From Pyrenopolyporus hunteri (lineage: Eukaryota > Ascomycota > Sordariomycetes > Xylariales > Hypoxylaceae): 64,000 bases of DNA. Below the pieces are notes generated by a model, which was given only the letters and a program-made list of their open reading frames with translations, was not told the DNA's origin and made no database searches. Of the stretch, positions 61,485 to 64,000 are shown one piece after another (position 1 is the stretch's first letter; each line of letters opens with the position of its first letter). The stretch covers positions 868,001-932,000 of the forward strand of contig CADCXC010000014.1 in NCBI GenBank assembly GCA_902806595.1, given 5' to 3'. Both the position numbers and the translations under genes were made by a program.

Positions 61485-62436
61485 ATGCTGCCCGCTGCTT
61501 TGCTTATCTCGTTCTTGGCCTTCGCGGGCCAGGTGTCGGCGGCGACGTGGTATTTCCTCCGGTACTACCCGGCGTCCGGCCAGAAATTCACGTCGTTCTC
61601 TGGGGTGATGACGATCCCGGCACTGCCGAGAGCTGGGACGTATTACCTGTGGCCGGGCCTGCAGCCGACAGATAACACCGGTGTGTACCAGAATGTACTC
61701 GATGGGAGGAGCGGGACGTGGTGGATTGGGTCGGGGGTACGTGCTTTTTCGATTTCCAACCATTTACTTCTTTTATCAGTGATAACTGCTGCTACGAGGG
61801 CATCGTTGCTGATTTCTGTCATAGTGGTGCTGCTCCAACCCTAACCTTCCGTGGGGGAGTGGCTTCAACACTTATCCGAACGAGAAAGTCACGTTTAACA
61901 ACAAGCTGGATGGTGGCTCAACGTGGACGTCGACTTTGACCCGTCAATCTACCGGCCAGAAAGTAACTGATAGTTTTCCATTGGGTAGGTTGGAGTAGTC
62001 TGTTCGCTTTAAAGTCGTCCGGAGACTACCTAGATAACTGACACCTCCTTTATAGCGAGCAAGTCGTTCAACCAGGCAATCTTTGCTATTGAACTGTACG
62101 TATACCTTCTATCTGGGTCCCAACCTTATCGGCTGAAGGCGAGCGGGGGGCTGAACATGTAGCAGCACAGGCGTTAACTGGGACTTTGGTCCGCTCGCAT
62201 TCTCCAACGTTGTGATTGTAAGTAACCGGCCTCAATTTCAGTCTCGTCCGTACCTGTGTATTGTATGCTGATAATACATATAGACGAGCACCGGTACCGA
62301 TCCCAGCTGGTGTAATACGAAACCTGAGAACTACAATGGGGCGACTGTATTCTCTATCAGTGGTCTGAGTGCGAGTGTGAGCGGAAATACTGTGACCTGC
62401 AAAATTGATTCTGTGATACTTCAGAAACCCGCTTAA
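61485..62436 (+). pseudogene. small secreted protein of unknown function with a one-base lesion at an exon junction
   Basis: Five coding blocks can be followed: 61485-61736, 61825-61984, 62056-62099, 62171-62217 and 62284-62436. The product begins with a clear signal peptide (MLPAALLISFLAFAGQVSA) and continues with a Trp/Tyr/Gly-rich beta-type body (TYYLWPGLQP, TWWIGSG, then WCCSNP) and two later Cys residues, ending at TAA 62434-62436. Blocks 1-3 join in frame, and 4-5 join in frame (NVVI-TSTG). Between 3 and 4, however, the canonical donor (ELY|GTATAC) and acceptor (CACAG|GCGTTAACTGG) leave the frame one base short of GVNWDFGP. Read strictly, the product would switch frame and stop early at about 62213. 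Either one G was lost at the donor or there is a sequence error. I do not recognise the family; a secreted effector or lectin-like protein is possible. Confidence 0.6.
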
Positions 62437-64000
62437 TTGAGACTCGTTTTGGCGGGTTTGGAGGAATGGCCCACCGTAGTTAATTGTAATTATGCGAGCT
62501 ACTTTGCTTAATAAGAGCATATAGATGTGAAATCCCCGCGTATTATTATCTACTGCATATATGCACAACATCTCTCCCTTCGATACGCTGGTTCTAAACT
62601 GGACAGACATCCTCTAAACTGCTTCAAACTCAAATGACTCTCCGTAATAACTCTTCGTTTCTGAAATTATAGGCGACTTGGCTGGAATGCTAACGACAAG
62701 GGTAATCCAAAGCGTAGATATATCCGCTACCTTGGTAGTAAACCCTTTTTAGGCTCTCGAATATCGGCCACATTCATCTCGCCGTGTCGAACACGTATAA
62801 CCCCATTCCTTCCTCATTTCAGTGTTCTTACTAACATCAAGCGAACTTCGTTTCCCATGTACGGAGTTACTAAGATGATACTTAAATCACTTGGGGATAA
62901 TAATATATTTTTTAATTTAGTATATTCATCACCCCTCTTCCCTACTTCTATATCTTTCTTCTCTTAGACGTTATAGGGTTCGAGACGCATCATAGGCGTT
63001 TCGTCCGGGGCGGGGCGGGGAGGCTGGAAGACAACATTCAGGCCTGGTCCCATTAAGCAGTTATGGCACAAGCCAAAACCGTTCCCCACTTCCACTAGAC
63101 TCGGATGTCAATAAACCCCGTCTTCTTCGAAAGCCCGACTCGGGGTTGGCAAATAATATGTGCTAACGTCACCGGGCTATAACTACCTGGGGGACAACGG
63201 CGTCGGAAGCATAGGTGGTAGATGGCAATTCAACACTCGTCACCGGGAGGTAGGTAGGTAAACGGGTGGTAAATCACTGGGCTGCAGTATCCCGCCGTGC
63301 CACCAGCGCCCGTACAGCGCTTGTATTAGTTACCTTACTACCATACCACCAGTAAAGCCTTATATACGACTTAGATATATCAGCGCCAATCGGGCGTTAA
63401 GGGCGATGTTTAACGACCGGACGCCACACAACTAAGCGCTAAGGGGCTACTGGTGGTTCACTTGGCCAACCCTGATCGACATTTATTGTGACGGGCGTAT
63501 CACGTCGCGGGCTCTTTAAACGATCTTTCGTGCTAACTCTATTATTAGTTGAGGTTGCTGGTAGCTCTGGGAGTGGCCGCAGCTGTATTGGTTAGGCTTG
63601 GTTCCGTGAGGTACTCTTCGATATTCGGTCGGGTTACACGACGATAAATGACGGCCTATTAAAAAGGAAAAAGAAGTTGGATTCTTGACCTATCCCTGTC
63701 TACCTCATGTATCGTACGTATTTGGCTTTAATAAATTACTGTAAAAGGGGTTCCGGAATGAACGTTGGAATGATGGGAAATGTGTTTTAACATTTAAATA
63801 CTTAGGTACCTAATGTTTAAATATATTGTAAATAGTACGGACGCGTCAAAGCGGATGGAAGTGCCGATCGGTGCCATTTATATAATACTGTCATGTCACT
63901 TGACTTGAGGCAGTGCTGTCCCTAGTGCCGGCCCTTTACCCCAACTATGAAACTCGCAAGTGGCAGGTTCGATTGAGCAATTCCCTTCCTTCTAAACCTT
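62437..64000. other. right flank without recognised gene
   Basis: AT-rich at 62880-62940 and 63780-63830, a G-rich tract (GGGGCGGGGCGGGG) at about 63008-63022, and TAGGTA motifs at 63249-63260 and 63803-63812. No coding region or tRNA is supported to the end of the window. Confidence 0.5.

Overview
The window is nuclear DNA of a filamentous ascomycete, most likely a Sordariomycete or relative. This rests on many short GT-AG introns (about 50-110 bases), a fungal highly reducing polyketide synthase (PKS), a HeLo-NACHT NLR, a fungal SLATT protein, and orthologues of Tim54, Prp11 and the NDR kinase COT1/Cbk1. The species cannot be named from sequence alone.

The left part (about 3.3-26.3 kb) is an accessory region that looks like a secondary-metabolite gene cluster. 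In order it holds: an SDR (+), a second SDR (-), a seven-TM rhodopsin-domain protein (-), a cytochrome P450 (-), a third SDR of the norsolorinic-acid-ketoreductase type (+), a secreted bicovalent-FAD (BBE-type) oxidase (-), an alpha/beta hydrolase (-), a six-exon HR-PKS (+), and an aldo-keto reductase (-). The PKS reads KS-AT-DH-(degenerate MT)-ER-KR-ACP, and its active-site residues and splice sites are intact. Even so, the reading frame carries two in-frame stops, TAG at 18288 in KS and TAA at 19371 in AT. As written the cluster therefore lacks a full-length synthase. The first SDR has Cys where the catalytic Tyr belongs. No transcription factor or transporter was recognised. A short block of telomere-like CCCTAA units lies between the third SDR and the oxidase.

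From 26.3 to 40.0 kb is a gene desert with low-complexity tracts, many copies of a TAGGTACCTA-like motif, and one eroded coding remnant near 27.3-27.8 kb.

From 40.0 to 53.7 kb the window turns into conserved housekeeping sequence: a Pho85-type cyclin with a polyglutamine tract, a FAM192A/NIP30 protein, Tim54, the COT1/Cbk1 kinase, Prp11 (SF3a66), and an FSH1-like hydrolase lacking the usual catalytic His.

From 54.9 to 62.4 kb is a second accessory stretch: a SLATT two-TM protein, a 1001-residue HeLo-NACHT NLR (a class tied to non-self recognition and programmed cell death), and a small secreted protein whose third splice junction is one base out of frame. The two most notable subjects are the damaged PKS cluster and the SLATT/NLR neighbourhood.
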